Assembly (NCBI RefSeq): GCF_030864355.1
Contig: NC_083398.1
Span: forward strand, 1,550,001 to 1,614,000
Length of the DNA stretch: 64,000 nucleotides
Origin: Cutaneotrichosporon cavernicola
Lineage: Eukaryota > Basidiomycota > Tremellomycetes > Trichosporonales > Trichosporonaceae
Reading direction: 5' to 3'
Shown here: piece by piece, positions 9,490 through 19,941 of the stretch
Layout of the letters: every line of letters begins with the position of its first letter
Numbering within the stretch: the first letter of the stretch is position 1
The notes under the pieces: generated by a model
Told to the model about the DNA's origin: nothing
The model's database searches: none
The model's input: only the letters and a program-made list of their open reading frames with translations
Made by a program: the position numbers and the translations under genes

Positions 9490-11419
9490 AGTTGATGACC
9501 CGAGGACGAATGTTCTTTCTCCACATCTCGGCGCGATCCTTTATGAGCACACCACCGCTGCACTAGAGACCATGCAGCTGCGGATAAAGATATCGTTCCA
9601 TTCGTAGTTGATTCAAGCCCTGTACCCAAGCGGGGCTAGCCGCATCATGGGGAACCGGGGATGGCTCCGCCTAGGTGATCGTCGGCGACACAGAACATGA
9701 TTCAATCAGACGTCGGATTGCTCTACCTTCCCTGAGACTTGCCAGGGTGCAGCCGTGGATAGTTGGAATATGACGTTTGATAATGAGACCCAGGGTTTGA
9801 ACCGCACAACTGCACTTTGAGCATTGCACTCTCTTATATTATCGCATAGCTACGTTCTTACCACCTTTAGAATCGCCTCATTGAGCTGTACACTTTGTGT
9901 TATATAGAGAATCATTGGAAGTGTTTTGTTTGCCGAGTTTCTAGCACATTTATAGCTGGCAGAGGTGCAGAGCTTATTCAAAGTTCCATTACGCGACGAC
10001 AACCGCGGGAGACTTCTGCCCTGCAGCGCCACTGATGAGTTCCGAAGTGGGCAGTGGGGCTCTGGAAAGTCACAGGACACCGAGAAGCCCGACAAGTCTG
10101 ACCAGCGGTCCATTGAATGGTCGATGTCTCACAAAGTGACCTCGTGTTTCTTCTTACGCTTCCTCGGGCATCGAGTTGTTATCTTTGGGCATGTTTGTGA
10201 CGTCGTGATCAGACTCGTCTTACAGGTCGTCATCTCATTCGGGATTGCCATCTTCGGCCGAGCAACTGTGAGACATTCATGATAATGGGCCACTGTCCAT
10301 GGGCCATCCATGGCTGCGACGGTATTTGTTTTAGCCTGATACAGCACCAACTTGAGTTCCTCGGTCGTGCCATCCCCCCGATGGTCCACCGTAGATCAGG
10401 TCATTACCAGCGCTGGACCCGCACAGATACGCCGACGGCTTGCCAGAAATCGCGGCGCCAGTGCCGGGAAAGGCGCTGATGTGACGGCCATGGCAGCCCG
10501 CCACATCAGTGCTCGACGCGTCGCACATTGCCCTCGAAGTAAGGGGAGTATTGTTCAATGAAACGCTCTTCGCCCGGGAGACGGACGGATACTCGTCGAC
10601 ACTGATTCCTCATTCACGCTCAACTTGAATGCCGCATTGAGGATCGCGGCCCATGTCACACCCGTGGCCATAACGACCACCGACGCGGGCCAGTGTTCCA
10701 GGCCCTTGGCTGGATGTCCAAGTGCTGTCGCCCTGCCGATAGCACCTGCGTCGATCCTAACAATCTGGCTTCATGCAACTTGACACCATAGTCAGCAACG
10801 CTCTTAACGACTGCGTCTCCATCTTGGCCGCAAGTGGTACATTGACGGCCGTCACCAGAGCGCTTCGAGACGGATGGACGAGTCCAAGACCGTCATCCTG
10901 ACAACCTGGCGCTGGCAGTCCTTGCAGCCTCCACCTTCACGTACTGAGTGTCAACAACAAATCGATATCCGGAAGACGCATGGCCTGCTCGATCTCCGCC
11001 ACCAACGCACCGGTGTGGTCGGTACACGCTCGAGAGGCAATGGATCAGGTAGTATTCAGTCCAACTCTCGACCAGGCATCTGGTTTATGCAATAGTTCAT
11101 CTTGCAGTTGCATTGTTGTCCAATACTCGGTGGGTCCAGACTAAGTCGCAGCGCAGGCGCGCTTGTCTGTTCAGAGGCATGGGTCAACAAGACGGTCATC
11201 GGTGAAACTTGGCAGGTCATCTGCGGATCGTTACGTTACATCACCGCAATACACAATGCAAGTGCATCTGGCGCGTAGTGATACAACGGCGGGTGGATCG
11301 AGGAACACCAGTGATGCGGCGTGGTAAGACGGGAGTAGCTACTCTGCGTGGGCCGCGGGATTGGGCTTGCGCGAATAAATGGATGAGACGGCCAAGGTTC
11401 GTGCAGTCTGCGCTCAAGG
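9490..11419. other. Intergenic region with possible gene relic
   Basis: The first few hundred bases are the lipase promoter. From about 10380 to 11090 short stretches look protein-like in broken frames on the minus strand (for example GEERFIEQYSPYFEGNVRRV and IDAGAIGRATALGHPAKGL), but stops and frame changes interrupt them. I could not assign a family. The right end is the 3' flank of the BolA gene. Confidence 0.35.
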
Positions 11420-12125
11420 CTACTTGCTCTGCTCCTTGACCCACTGCTCGGGCGTAAAGGTTTTCTGGCGTCAGCTAGGAAAAGACAATGGTGCTGAGGC
11501 GGAGGGAAGGTTGGAGGAAGGAGATGTAGATTGACGATGGAGGTGCGACGGATGGTTCAGGCAGTGCGATGGATACACAGGCCAGATAGCTGGAGACATC
11601 TTTGTATCGGGCCTAAGTGGTCCGCGCCATCACTGCTACACGCCTGACACAGGACAAGGTGACCCATGCCCGTGCTCGTCGCACGAGCGTGCTCGCCTTG
11701 AATCGAGAGCGAACGCCCGTTAGGTACACAGCGACGTACCTGAGAGAATGCGTGAAGTTGGGCGATCTCGTCTGCAAGAATCTGGTTGACTGGCGTCAGC
11801 TGATACTCTCGGCGCAGTTTGGAAGGAAGGTGACCAAGGTCAGACTGGCACTCACCCATCTTGTGTCGTGCGAGCGTCATCTTGCGTGCAAAGTCGGGAG
11901 CGACAATGACGACGGCGAAAGATGAGCCGCAGTTGCCAGACGTGTCGGCGATTTCCTGGGGTCAGCTACTAGACTTCAAATAGCTGCAAAGCGAGCGAGC
12001 AGATGCAACCGGTTGCAACCTTGCAACCTCTGACGCGGGATCTGGGTACGCACAAAGTGCTCAATCTTGAGGCTGGCGCGGAGCTTTGCCTCAATCCGAG
12101 CGTCGATGGGTTGTGTTTCAGCCAT
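11420..12125 (-). CDS. BolA-like protein, Fra2/Bol2 type
   Basis: Four exons: 12125-12054, 11955-11856, 11789-11740, 11464-11420; 88 aa. Introns are 98, 66 and 275 nt, the last unusually long for this region. The protein is a single BolA domain: RIEAKLRASLKIEHF, then EIADTSGNCGSSFAVVIVAP, MTLARHKMVNQILADEI, AQLHAFSQKTFTPEQW. The conserved Cys of the GNCGS loop and the C-terminal His of LHAFSQ are the ligands that the family uses for an Fe-S cluster shared with a monothiol glutaredoxin. Family knowledge: Fra2 with Grx3/4 signals cytosolic iron status to iron-responsive regulators. No presequence is visible, favouring the cytosolic/nuclear member over mitochondrial Bol1. The ATG at 12125 was preferred to an upstream in-frame ATG because the BolA domain begins directly after it. 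The gene shares a 242-bp divergent promoter with the uS9m gene. Confidence 0.9.
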
Positions 12126-12367
12126 GGTGGTGGTGGTGTGAGAGTCGTTTTGTAAACCTCGAGCTAGATGTCTTGAACCAAAAGTCAACATGAGCTACGT
12201 TGGCCAGCTGTATCTGATAACCCAAGCTGGTGGTTCTCGTATCAATCCGCATGTTCGTGACGTGTCATTTTCGGAGGTGGACATTTACCCTCTCGGACCT
12301 GTTTCTTACTTTCGTCAAAAGTCGGCGTCGAAGTCACCGGTTGCGATCCTCCCACACCCACAAACCC
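12126..12367. promoter_or_regulatory. Bidirectional promoter, BolA/uS9m
   Basis: 242 bp separate the starts of the two divergent genes, so both promoters must overlap here. No specific factor site is recognised. Confidence 0.6.
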
Positions 12368-13400
12368 ATGTCCCCCCCCCGCAGCCTGTTGGCTGCGCGC
12401 ACCGCGCTCCGCCCCTCGGTCTCCGCTCCCGCTCTGGCGCTGTTGGCCGGAAGTTCACGCGCAGCCTCGACCTTCAACCCCGGACGGAGTTTCGAGCGCA
12501 AGCGTCAACCCCGTCCCCGCCAGTCGACATTCTTCACCGGCAAGGCGGACCTCACTGCCGCCCTCCTCAACCTGCACACGACCCGTGTGGCGGCAGAGGA
12601 GCGGCTGCGTGCCGAGCTTGTGTGGCCACTGCCCAAGGGCTTGCCGCATCTCGAAGCCCCGCCTACCGCCTGGAAGAGCCGCGAGAACATGCAAATGATC
12701 ATGCGCGCGAACCGCGACTACGACAACATGATCAACCTCCTAACCAAGATGCACCATATGGCTCACGTCGCTTCCACGTGTGGCGTGCACGACGTCGCTG
12801 GGCGCCTGCAGGAGGCTATTGAGCCGTACCAGCGCTCGCAGCGGGTTGCCGACCTGGCCGCCAAGGCGGCGGCTAAGAGCGCACGCGGAGAGAACCACGG
12901 TATCGACGAGCTCGGGCGCGCATACGCTCTCGGACGTAGGAAGAGCTCGAACGCCCGCGTGTGGGTCGTGCCGAGCCAGGCGGCGCGTACGCTCGCCGAC
13001 GTCAAGGAGGGAGAGGAGGTTCCAACCGTCACCGCGCCCACGTCCGAGATCCTCATCAACCACCTCCCCCTCCCAGAGCACTTTGGTAAAGTCGCCGACC
13101 GCGAGGCTGTGATCCGCCCCCTGCGCGTGACCGGCCTCCTCGGCGCGTTCAACGTCTTCGCGTCTGTTCGTGGCGGCGGATCGACTGGTCAGTCTGGCGC
13201 TATCGCCCACGCCCTCGCACAGGCCGTCTACCTCCTCCGGCCCGACGCCCACGACGCTCTCTTCAACGACGGTGCGCTGAGCCGCGACCCCCGTGTCGTC
13301 GAGCGTAAGAAGACTAACCGTCCCAAGGCGCGCAAGGGTGTAAGTTGCGGCTGGATAAAGTGGGCATGGCTGACGACAGTACACCTGGGTCAAGCGTTAA
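12368..13400 (+). CDS. MRPS9: Mitochondrial small ribosomal subunit protein uS9m
   Basis: Two exons: 12368-13339 and 13380-13400, with a 40-nt intron (GTAAGT..TGACGACAG); 330 aa. The last six residues YTWVKR come from the second exon and complete the uS9 tail, which ends in KR and reaches the decoding site. The N-terminus is Arg/Ser/Ala-rich without acidic residues, as in a mitochondrial presequence. The middle carries a fungal mitochondrial extension; the uS9 core starts near residue 190 (LGRAYALGRRKSSNARVWVV) and continues through GGGSTGQSGAIAHALAQAVY and DPRVVERKKTNRPKARKG. The ATG at 12368 was chosen because the presequence begins there; an upstream in-frame ATG at 12230 would add unlikely sequence. 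Confidence 0.93.
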
Positions 13401-13772
13401 GTTGGGTATCACACTACTACCACCCGAGCATGCATCATTCTGTATTGACTTCTGGCTGGTTGGCTGGCTGGCTTGATGAAAAGCAGGTGAAGGGTTTGAT
13501 TGAGACGGCCAGCCTGGTCATAAGATCCAACGCCAAACCCCGATACTTACACTCGGCAGCCCAGGGCCAGCTTGCACTCACGCCGCCAGGCAGCAAGATT
13601 AAACAGTGCTTGCATGCTCGCGCACATGCTATAACTGATACATATAAGGCATGTATGTACGGACATGGAACAGACATCCTATCGCTAGGCGACAGTACAA
13701 CCCAGATCGACCTCCACCCTCTCACCTCTTAACTGATCACTCTTCACTCCCATCCACCCACGCACTCTACCC
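13401..13772. other. Convergent intergenic, uS9m/DOT1
   Basis: About 370 bases between two 3' ends. It should hold both polyadenylation regions. No gene is seen. Confidence 0.5.
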
Positions 13773-15705
13773 CTAGCCCCGACTCCTCCGCCCGTTCATC
13801 TTTTCCTCATACTTTATACGCTGCGCGCGGTCGACCACCTGCACGTAATATCGCCCGCCGTCGCCCTTCCACGACACCCAGTCTGAATAGTATGGGTGCG
13901 ATGTAGAGCGGAGGATTGCAGCAAACGAATCGCACTAGGGTTAGCACAGAAGCCGGACCCGAACTCACGTTCAACTCGTTCATGCGGAAGCCTTCTGGGA
14001 CGAACGGTTTTAGCGACACAATCGTAGCTCCCTCCTTGAGGTCGAGGAAGAGGTGGGTGAGGTCCATGTTCAGCGACGAGGGGAACACCTCGTTGTTGAC
14101 GAGCACGACGTCTGCCTCGGTCAGACGCCGTCTCACTTCAGGATGGGTGCGGAAGTCGCCCTCATGGCAGTTGACATTGAGATTGCCCTCAAGGCACCAC
14201 ATTGCCCAACGGCGCTGGACCTCGCGCAGCTGCCGACGCGCGCACTGTGATGGGATGGGAAGTAATTCAAAGCCGTAGCTCGCGCATCCAGCCTGCATGG
14301 CGGCTCTCATGACGCAGTTCCCGACGCCGCTGCCGAGGTCGACGAACACGGAGCTAGGCCCAAGGCCAGTCTGTTCGATGACTTTGTTCATGAAGATGTT
14401 GCCCAGCTCGCCGTACGAGTCCTCCTTCTCGCTGATGGCGGCTGCGACAGATTCTGGGTGTTTTGGATGGTGCTCCAACTGATCCGAGAACGGCCCGACC
14501 ACGCGGTTGTACGCCGAATCGTGCACGACGTTAATGAGTGCCGACCACTCGCTCCGCGAGATCCGATACTCGGGGTTGGTGAGCCACGCGGCCAGCGTCC
14601 CGTCCTCTTGCAGGTCCGCGAGCGCCACGTTAAAGCGTTGCATCGCCTTGATGAAGCCTGGCCCGTCTCGACGATTTGGTGCCAGTGCACGTCGGAGTGC
14701 CTCTCCGATTGTTTCTGTCTGCATTTGTGGTGTCGGAGATGCACCATCAGGCGGAGGGGTAGATATTGAAGTGGGAGTTTGCAATCGGCTCGGCATAGCC
14801 GACTCGAAGTAATCAGATGCCTCTAGTGTGCCGAATATGTGAGTGTGCGATGGCGGGATGTAGTCTTGCGTCAGACAACGACCTCGGGGGTGACATACGC
14901 TTGAGAATCATTCCCAATGCCGCCTTTAACTCGGAAACGGGGTTGTATTCTCGCGAGTCTCGTGATGAGTGGGGCGTTAACAGAACAAACCTGGGGTTAG
15001 CTTCTGTGGGTTTGATCACCAGCCACTCACGTCTCCACCGCCCCAGACGGATACCGTAGGTTGACTGACGGCATCGGATCCGCGTTTTCAAAGCCTGGTT
15101 GGGGGAAGTCTGGCATCAGCTACCATCGACACGACACTCGGCTACTCACAGGGAAGGTATTTGTCTCGGCCACCTTTGCTCGTAGATCCCTTCTGGCCGC
15201 CGGCCCACCCTCGTACGACGCCAGAAACAGCCTCTTCACATGGCACGAACCCCGCCCACTCGCGCCCAAACTCGCCGCGCTCGTCGACGAGTGCCGGGCA
15301 GAACACCTTCCTCTCGATATCCACATCGCCGGAATCCGGCGTGACGACGTTGCTGGTGGCAATGCGGCGACGCTTTCGGTCAAACGCGTCGAGCGCATCG
15401 TCCTCACTGCTGTCGTCTGACTCGGGCAGCACCCGCATCTCGGCCGCTGGCGTCTTGCGGGGCCGCGCTGGCGACGCCGAACCCGACGCCTTGGCCTTGG
15501 GCGACGTCCCGCGCGAGAGCACCTTGAGGCGCGCATCGGGCCTGGGCCGGGGCGGGGCTGACGGCACGCGCGCTGACTTGTGCGGAGGAAGGCCAGGGAG
15601 TCCGGGAAGCGGGGCAGTGGGCCGGGCGGCGGAGACCTTTTTCTTGACAGTGACGGTGGAGACGGCCGTGGGCCGTCCTTGCTTTTTACCGAAGAAGGAC
15701 TGCAT
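13773..15705 (-). CDS. DOT1: Histone H3 Lys79 methyltransferase Dot1
   Basis: Five exons: 15705-15150, 15109-15031, 14990-14899, 14864-13969, 13934-13773; introns of 40, 40, 34 and 34 nt; 594 aa. The first 180 residues are basic, Ser/Pro-rich and disordered (MQSFFGKKQGRP.., a KRRR patch), as in fungal Dot1 where this part binds nucleosomes. The catalytic domain fills the C-terminal half: SYGELGN (392-398), the SAM-binding DLGSGVGN motif (418-425), GFEL (440-443) as the acidic strand, and NNEVFP (499-504) in the catalytic loop. The last exon supplies the C-terminal strands YYSDWVSWKGDGGRYYVQ. Unlike SET enzymes, Dot1 is a class-I methyltransferase fold acting in the nucleus on H3K79. An alternative upstream start at 15801 is possible but adds sequence without family support. 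Confidence 0.93.
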
Positions 15706-16554
15706 GGCGTCGACTATTCTGTAAGTCTCGCCGTGGCAGTGTGGCGTTGTGAGAGAAGTTGAATGGTTGAGTGATGAGGATGACACAGTGGTTGTTGACA
15801 ATTGACAAAAGGAGGTATCCGACCTCTAAATGGGTGGCCAATTGCCCAGGGCCAGAACGTGGAAAAAAGGTCCCAGAGATCATCCCACCCACATTAGTAG
15901 AGAGGGTTCCACCCTAAAGAGGCATCATCCAAGCCAACAACCATCATGTATAACTCGATGGAGTTCAAGAGAGGGTGACAGTCATCCTGACTTCCTCATC
16001 CTTCCACTCACCCTCTCTGTTCTACGCTAGTTGCATCTCCAGCTCTGCGTCCCCCACCCTCCTCACCCAGACCCAGGTACCGACCCGCTCGTACATGAGC
16101 CTCTGCTCAGCCCGTCACACGCAGTTGCATCCTTCGGCTTCGACCAACCCATAGGCGACCTATGCTCTGTACATAGCCTCGACTCTCAGTGATCAGGGGA
16201 CCAGGCCAGGATGCACATCTCCCGGTCCATCTGGGGGTCCATTCGGCCTGGGTTCCATCTCAGCATGGTCGCTAGCCGTCACCGCCATGTGGCGCTCCGG
16301 CTGTGGCACGATGAGCATGCATCCCATGCCTGCCCCGGGTGTGGCGGGGAAGCAGCCTACAGCATCCAGTCCGCCATCCGGCCCACCACCTGGCCCACTG
16401 GCATATGGCCCCACCAGCAGTGCCAGCATGTCCATCGACGTTCATACTCACCACCACGGAGAATCATGTCTATATTAAGCGCTACAAATGGGTCGTGTCT
16501 AGAGAATGACGTCGTGCGTTCGATCCAGCGGTGGGCATACGCTCGAGGCACCGC
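15706..16554. other. Intergenic, upstream of DOT1
   Basis: About 850 bases between the DOT1 start and the 3' end of the cysteine-rich gene. It includes the DOT1 promoter. Short frames are not convincing. Confidence 0.5.
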
Positions 16555-16877
16555 TTAGCAGCAGCACGGGATGGGGATGATGCAAATGTTGCAACTGCGG
16601 TCAGTTGTTATGCGCAGCAGCCAAGTATAGCTGGCCAACTCACTGGCATGGGAGGATGGGAAGGCCGCAGAGCTTGCCGGGGCACCCGCCACGGAGACGG
16701 AGGACGTTCTCGGTCTGTGGCGACTCGCCGTGTGGCGTCGCGGTAGCGTCTGGGGTTAGTCACGTCTGGCGCACAGTGTGGTGCAGGTTGCTCACTCATG
16801 GTGTTCTTGGCGGTGGGTTGCTGTGCCACGACGAGCTGGGGCGTGTCGTCCTTGGGAGGGTACTGGGTAGGCTGCAT
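16555..16877 (-). CDS. Cysteine-rich small protein, 75 aa
   Basis: Three exons: 16877-16796, 16749-16644, 16594-16555; introns of 46 and 49 nt with CTAAC and CTGAC branch sites. The first 45 residues are polar (MQPTQYPPKDDTPQLVV..). After an LRLRGG segment the last 28 residues hold eight cysteines, in the pattern GGCPGKLCGLPILPC then HCNICIIPIPCCC. There is no signal peptide. A polar head followed by a short Cys/Ile/Pro-rich tail ending in three cysteines recalls tail-anchored, palmitoylated cysteine-rich modules (CYSTM-like) or a compact metal-binding tail. I cannot decide between these, and the exact family is not recognised. The exons and the tail spacing only become visible after splicing. 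It is divergent from the eIF4E gene. Confidence 0.65.
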
Positions 16878-17610
16878 GGTGTTGGAGTGGTTGGATGTGA
16901 GTTGTGTGAAAGAGAGAGAAGAGATAACAAGGAGACGGAAGCACGTTGCAACTTGGATTGGAGCAACAATGACAATGCTTATCGGATGCTTCCCTTGGCC
17001 CTTGGACACCCGCCCTTGGACACCTTCCCATCGAGGCCCGTGGTTCCCTCATCGTCCTCCTCTGCCAAGGCCCCAGATCCCCAGATCCCCAGAACGTTGG
17101 CTTTGCATTTCCAGCTGCGCTCCTCGCAGCTTGACAGTGTTGACAGTTGAATGCGGTGTAGAGGATGAGCAAGGGGAAGAGATGACATCACTTAATTGGC
17201 GTGAAACGACGCGTTCGTCCTACAAGGCGCGCTGCGTTTATTGTGACCACGTGGTGGTCAAACGCCTACATTTTTAGGCGCGAAACATTTTCCTCTCACT
17301 GTAGCTCGCTCCGTTGTTGCTTCTTTTCGACTTCGAGACGCACACTTTCATACAATCCTGACACACCTGACACTCGTACTTGGTCAACATCCTCGCCTCT
17401 CAACATACAACACTTCCCACAGCTCGACGCTCCATCGATCCACGTTCTCACTACATCTCTCCAGCTATTCAATTGCCACAAATTGTGCGCGTGCCGCTGC
17501 CCTGCAAACCTCCACATTCGACCTCGTTCTGGCCCTCTCGCGCATCCGCCCTCAGCAAGCTCAGCTAGCTTCTAGCGCTCTAACAGCCACACACCCTAAT
17601 CCCCTCCGCC
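16878..17610. promoter_or_regulatory. Divergent intergenic, Cys-rich protein/eIF4E
   Basis: About 730 bases between two divergent starts. The right 300 bases are CT-rich on the plus strand, as in other leaders here. It contains two adjacent copies of CAGATCCC (near 17084-17099). No gene is seen. Confidence 0.5.
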
Positions 17611-18743
17611 ATGACCCAGCCTGTTCCCACTCGCCGCACCACCTCCCTCACCGGCAGCTCGCGTCTGTCGCTGAGCGTCGGCACGAAGCAGGCGCCCGTG
17701 ACGCCGGGCAACGCCGCTGGCCGCCACCCCTTGCGCCAGGAGTGGGTTCAGTACTGTGGAAAGAGCTGACAGCCAGTTGGTCGATCAGCTACGTCCACCG
17801 CCCGCCAGGAGCCAAAGTGGACTATGAGAAGGAGATCCATAAGGTCGCGACATTTGGCTCGGTGAGTGGAGGCGGACAGGAGTGGAGTGTGCGAGTCATA
17901 CGCCTCGTCGGAAGCATGTGTCGGAGCGCATGCAGCAACTGTGCGCCGCGTACCTGCTCTGATACGTTGACATATTGCTGATAGGAAGCTGACAGCAGAT
18001 TGAGTCGTTCCTCCACCTCTACGCGCACCTCACCTCGCCCTCGGACTTGCAGCCCGTGACTGATCTGCTGTGTTTTCCAAGCAGGATTCAGCGCCCGGGT
18101 ATCTGGGAGGAGATGCCAAAGTGAGTTGTTTTGTTTTCAGCCTCGACTAACAGGCTGCCATGGAGCCAAGCTGACACCTAGCGGCGGCAAGTTTACGATC
18201 CGGTTGCTGCACCCGGTCACGCCAGTCCTGTACGAGTCGCTCCTGTTTGCTCTCATCGGCGATCAGTTTGACGAGTCGGACAACGTCGTTGGATGCGTGC
18301 TGAGCGTGCGCCAGACGGAGGACATATTGAGCGTGTGGGTAGAAGAGGAAGGCGACTCTGTGCGGTCTGGAGCGTTGCGGTGAGTATCAAATAAACGCTC
18401 AGCACTGACCTGCAGAGAGGAGATCCTCTCGTTGCTGTCGCTTCCGCCCACGACGCTGTGCGAGTACCGTTCGAACAAGGCGCTGCTTGACGCAGCGTCG
18501 TCAATGAACAAGGTGGACGGTGCGCCCCAGGAGGGCGTGCACAACCAGCAGGCGAACCAGTCGCTAGGCTTCGGGCACCACCAGCAGTCCCAAGGCTTTG
18601 GGCAGCAGCGGTACCAGCAGCATGGTATGGGGCAACACCAGGCACCCCACGGTGACCGGGGGTACGTTAGGGAGCCCCGTGGCCCGAGGGACGACGCGGC
18701 GCGGACCGGTGGATGGGGTAACGGATTTCGCAGGGAGCAGTAG
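17611..18743 (+). CDS. eIF4E class 2 (4EHP-like) cap-binding protein
   Basis: Five exons: 17611-17741, 17777-17861, 17999-18120, 18182-18379, 18416-18743; introns of 35, 137, 61 and 36 nt; 287 aa. The first donor is GTGGGT, chosen because only it joins in phase to give HPLRQDWSISYVHRPPG, the first conserved block of 4EHP (YxHRPPG instead of the WALWFxK of eIF4E1). Then come VATFGSIESFLHLYAHL, the cap-sandwich Trp block PGIWEEMPNGGKFTIRL, DNVVGCVLSVRQTEDILSVW and the C-terminal helix. The third Trp of many eIF4E proteins is Phe here (GGKF). After the domain there is a Gln/His/Gly-rich low-complexity tail of about 75 residues. Family knowledge: 4EHP proteins bind the mRNA cap but not eIF4G and repress selected mRNAs. 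Whether this one represses or supports translation is unknown. Confidence 0.87.
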
Positions 18744-19941
18744 TCTCCGAGATCGACAGTATTGATGCATCAGCGGGCCAGAGGAGCCGGTGATATCTGG
18801 GCTATATGTCTTGGATGGAAGTGGCCGCCACAAAGGACTGGTTGCGGCCAGAGTTACCAGGCTTTCAAAGTCAGCATTGGATGAGGTCATGTTTGTCTAG
18901 GGCCAGAGAATCATAATAGTGGACGGATTGTGATGCGCCGGATTTGCCGGAAATCCGGCCCGCTGCAAGCAGTCTAGAGCAACAGCGGGACATTCCGCCA
19001 ATTCCGCAAAGTCGTTCACATCCACCGGTTTTCGGCCTAAGGTGCCATATTCGGCCGAGGCGAACACTGATGAGGGGCGTCCACTAATGCTGGAGATAGA
19101 TCGTTAAGGATTAGTGGACGCCGCTCATCAGAGGGCAAAATCTTTGTACTTCCGACTGTACATTTCCAAATGCAATTTAGTCGTGCCTCACACGTAATAA
19201 GTGGTGGCACTTCGATACATCGAAGTGTGCGAATGTCTGACAGGGGAGCCGTACGTGCTAGCCAGCTCCGTATCGATGAGATATTGTTGTGGCCCGGCAG
19301 CCCCCCTGGTCCGTTGCCTGGTGCCCCCATGACGATGAAAATGTTATGACTAGGAAATTCTGACAGCTTTGAGAGCTGGATGCGTCTTGTCATCAACGAA
19401 CTCGCGAGTGTTATTCCCGCTCGTAGGGTACGTCTACATCCGACAGGTGACTTGGCCATCCATCAGGTGCGAATCCCCGCATCCGTCATGTGACTGGAAG
19501 GAATTACGTGGGTTGCTGGCTTGTGGACGGCCCGGTGGACGGCCCGGGGTAACTCCTGAACTCCCTGTGCACGCAGGCGCACATGCTGCTATTTTATCTC
19601 CACATTAAGCTCCATTCCCCGCATGTGGTGCCAATGTGGCCCTACATGCCCCGTCCGAGGCACCGCCTGGCTCCAAAGGCTCGTAGGCCCATTGTGCTCA
19701 GAGCGTCCACCTCGGCGCGCCGGACCGCCGGGCCGCTTGATCACGCTTCCCCGGATCCTCGGATGCCGAGCAGTGGACGGTGAGTGCTGGACTGGCTGGG
19801 GTGGACCATACTTTCTGATCATGGCACCCTATAATACCCACGACGATCGTTCAATGCCCCTCACCAACTCAAGGCAGCGTTTAACAACAAGTAGCCCCAA
19901 CCCTCAAACACAGCGTCTCAAGCTTCTATCCCAACGTCAAC
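18744..19941. other. Intergenic, 1.2 kb
   Basis: Upstream region of the first sugar-type transporter plus the eIF4E 3' flank. No frame with recognisable protein features. Short direct repeat GGTGGACGGCCCGG-like near 19526-19548. Confidence 0.45.
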
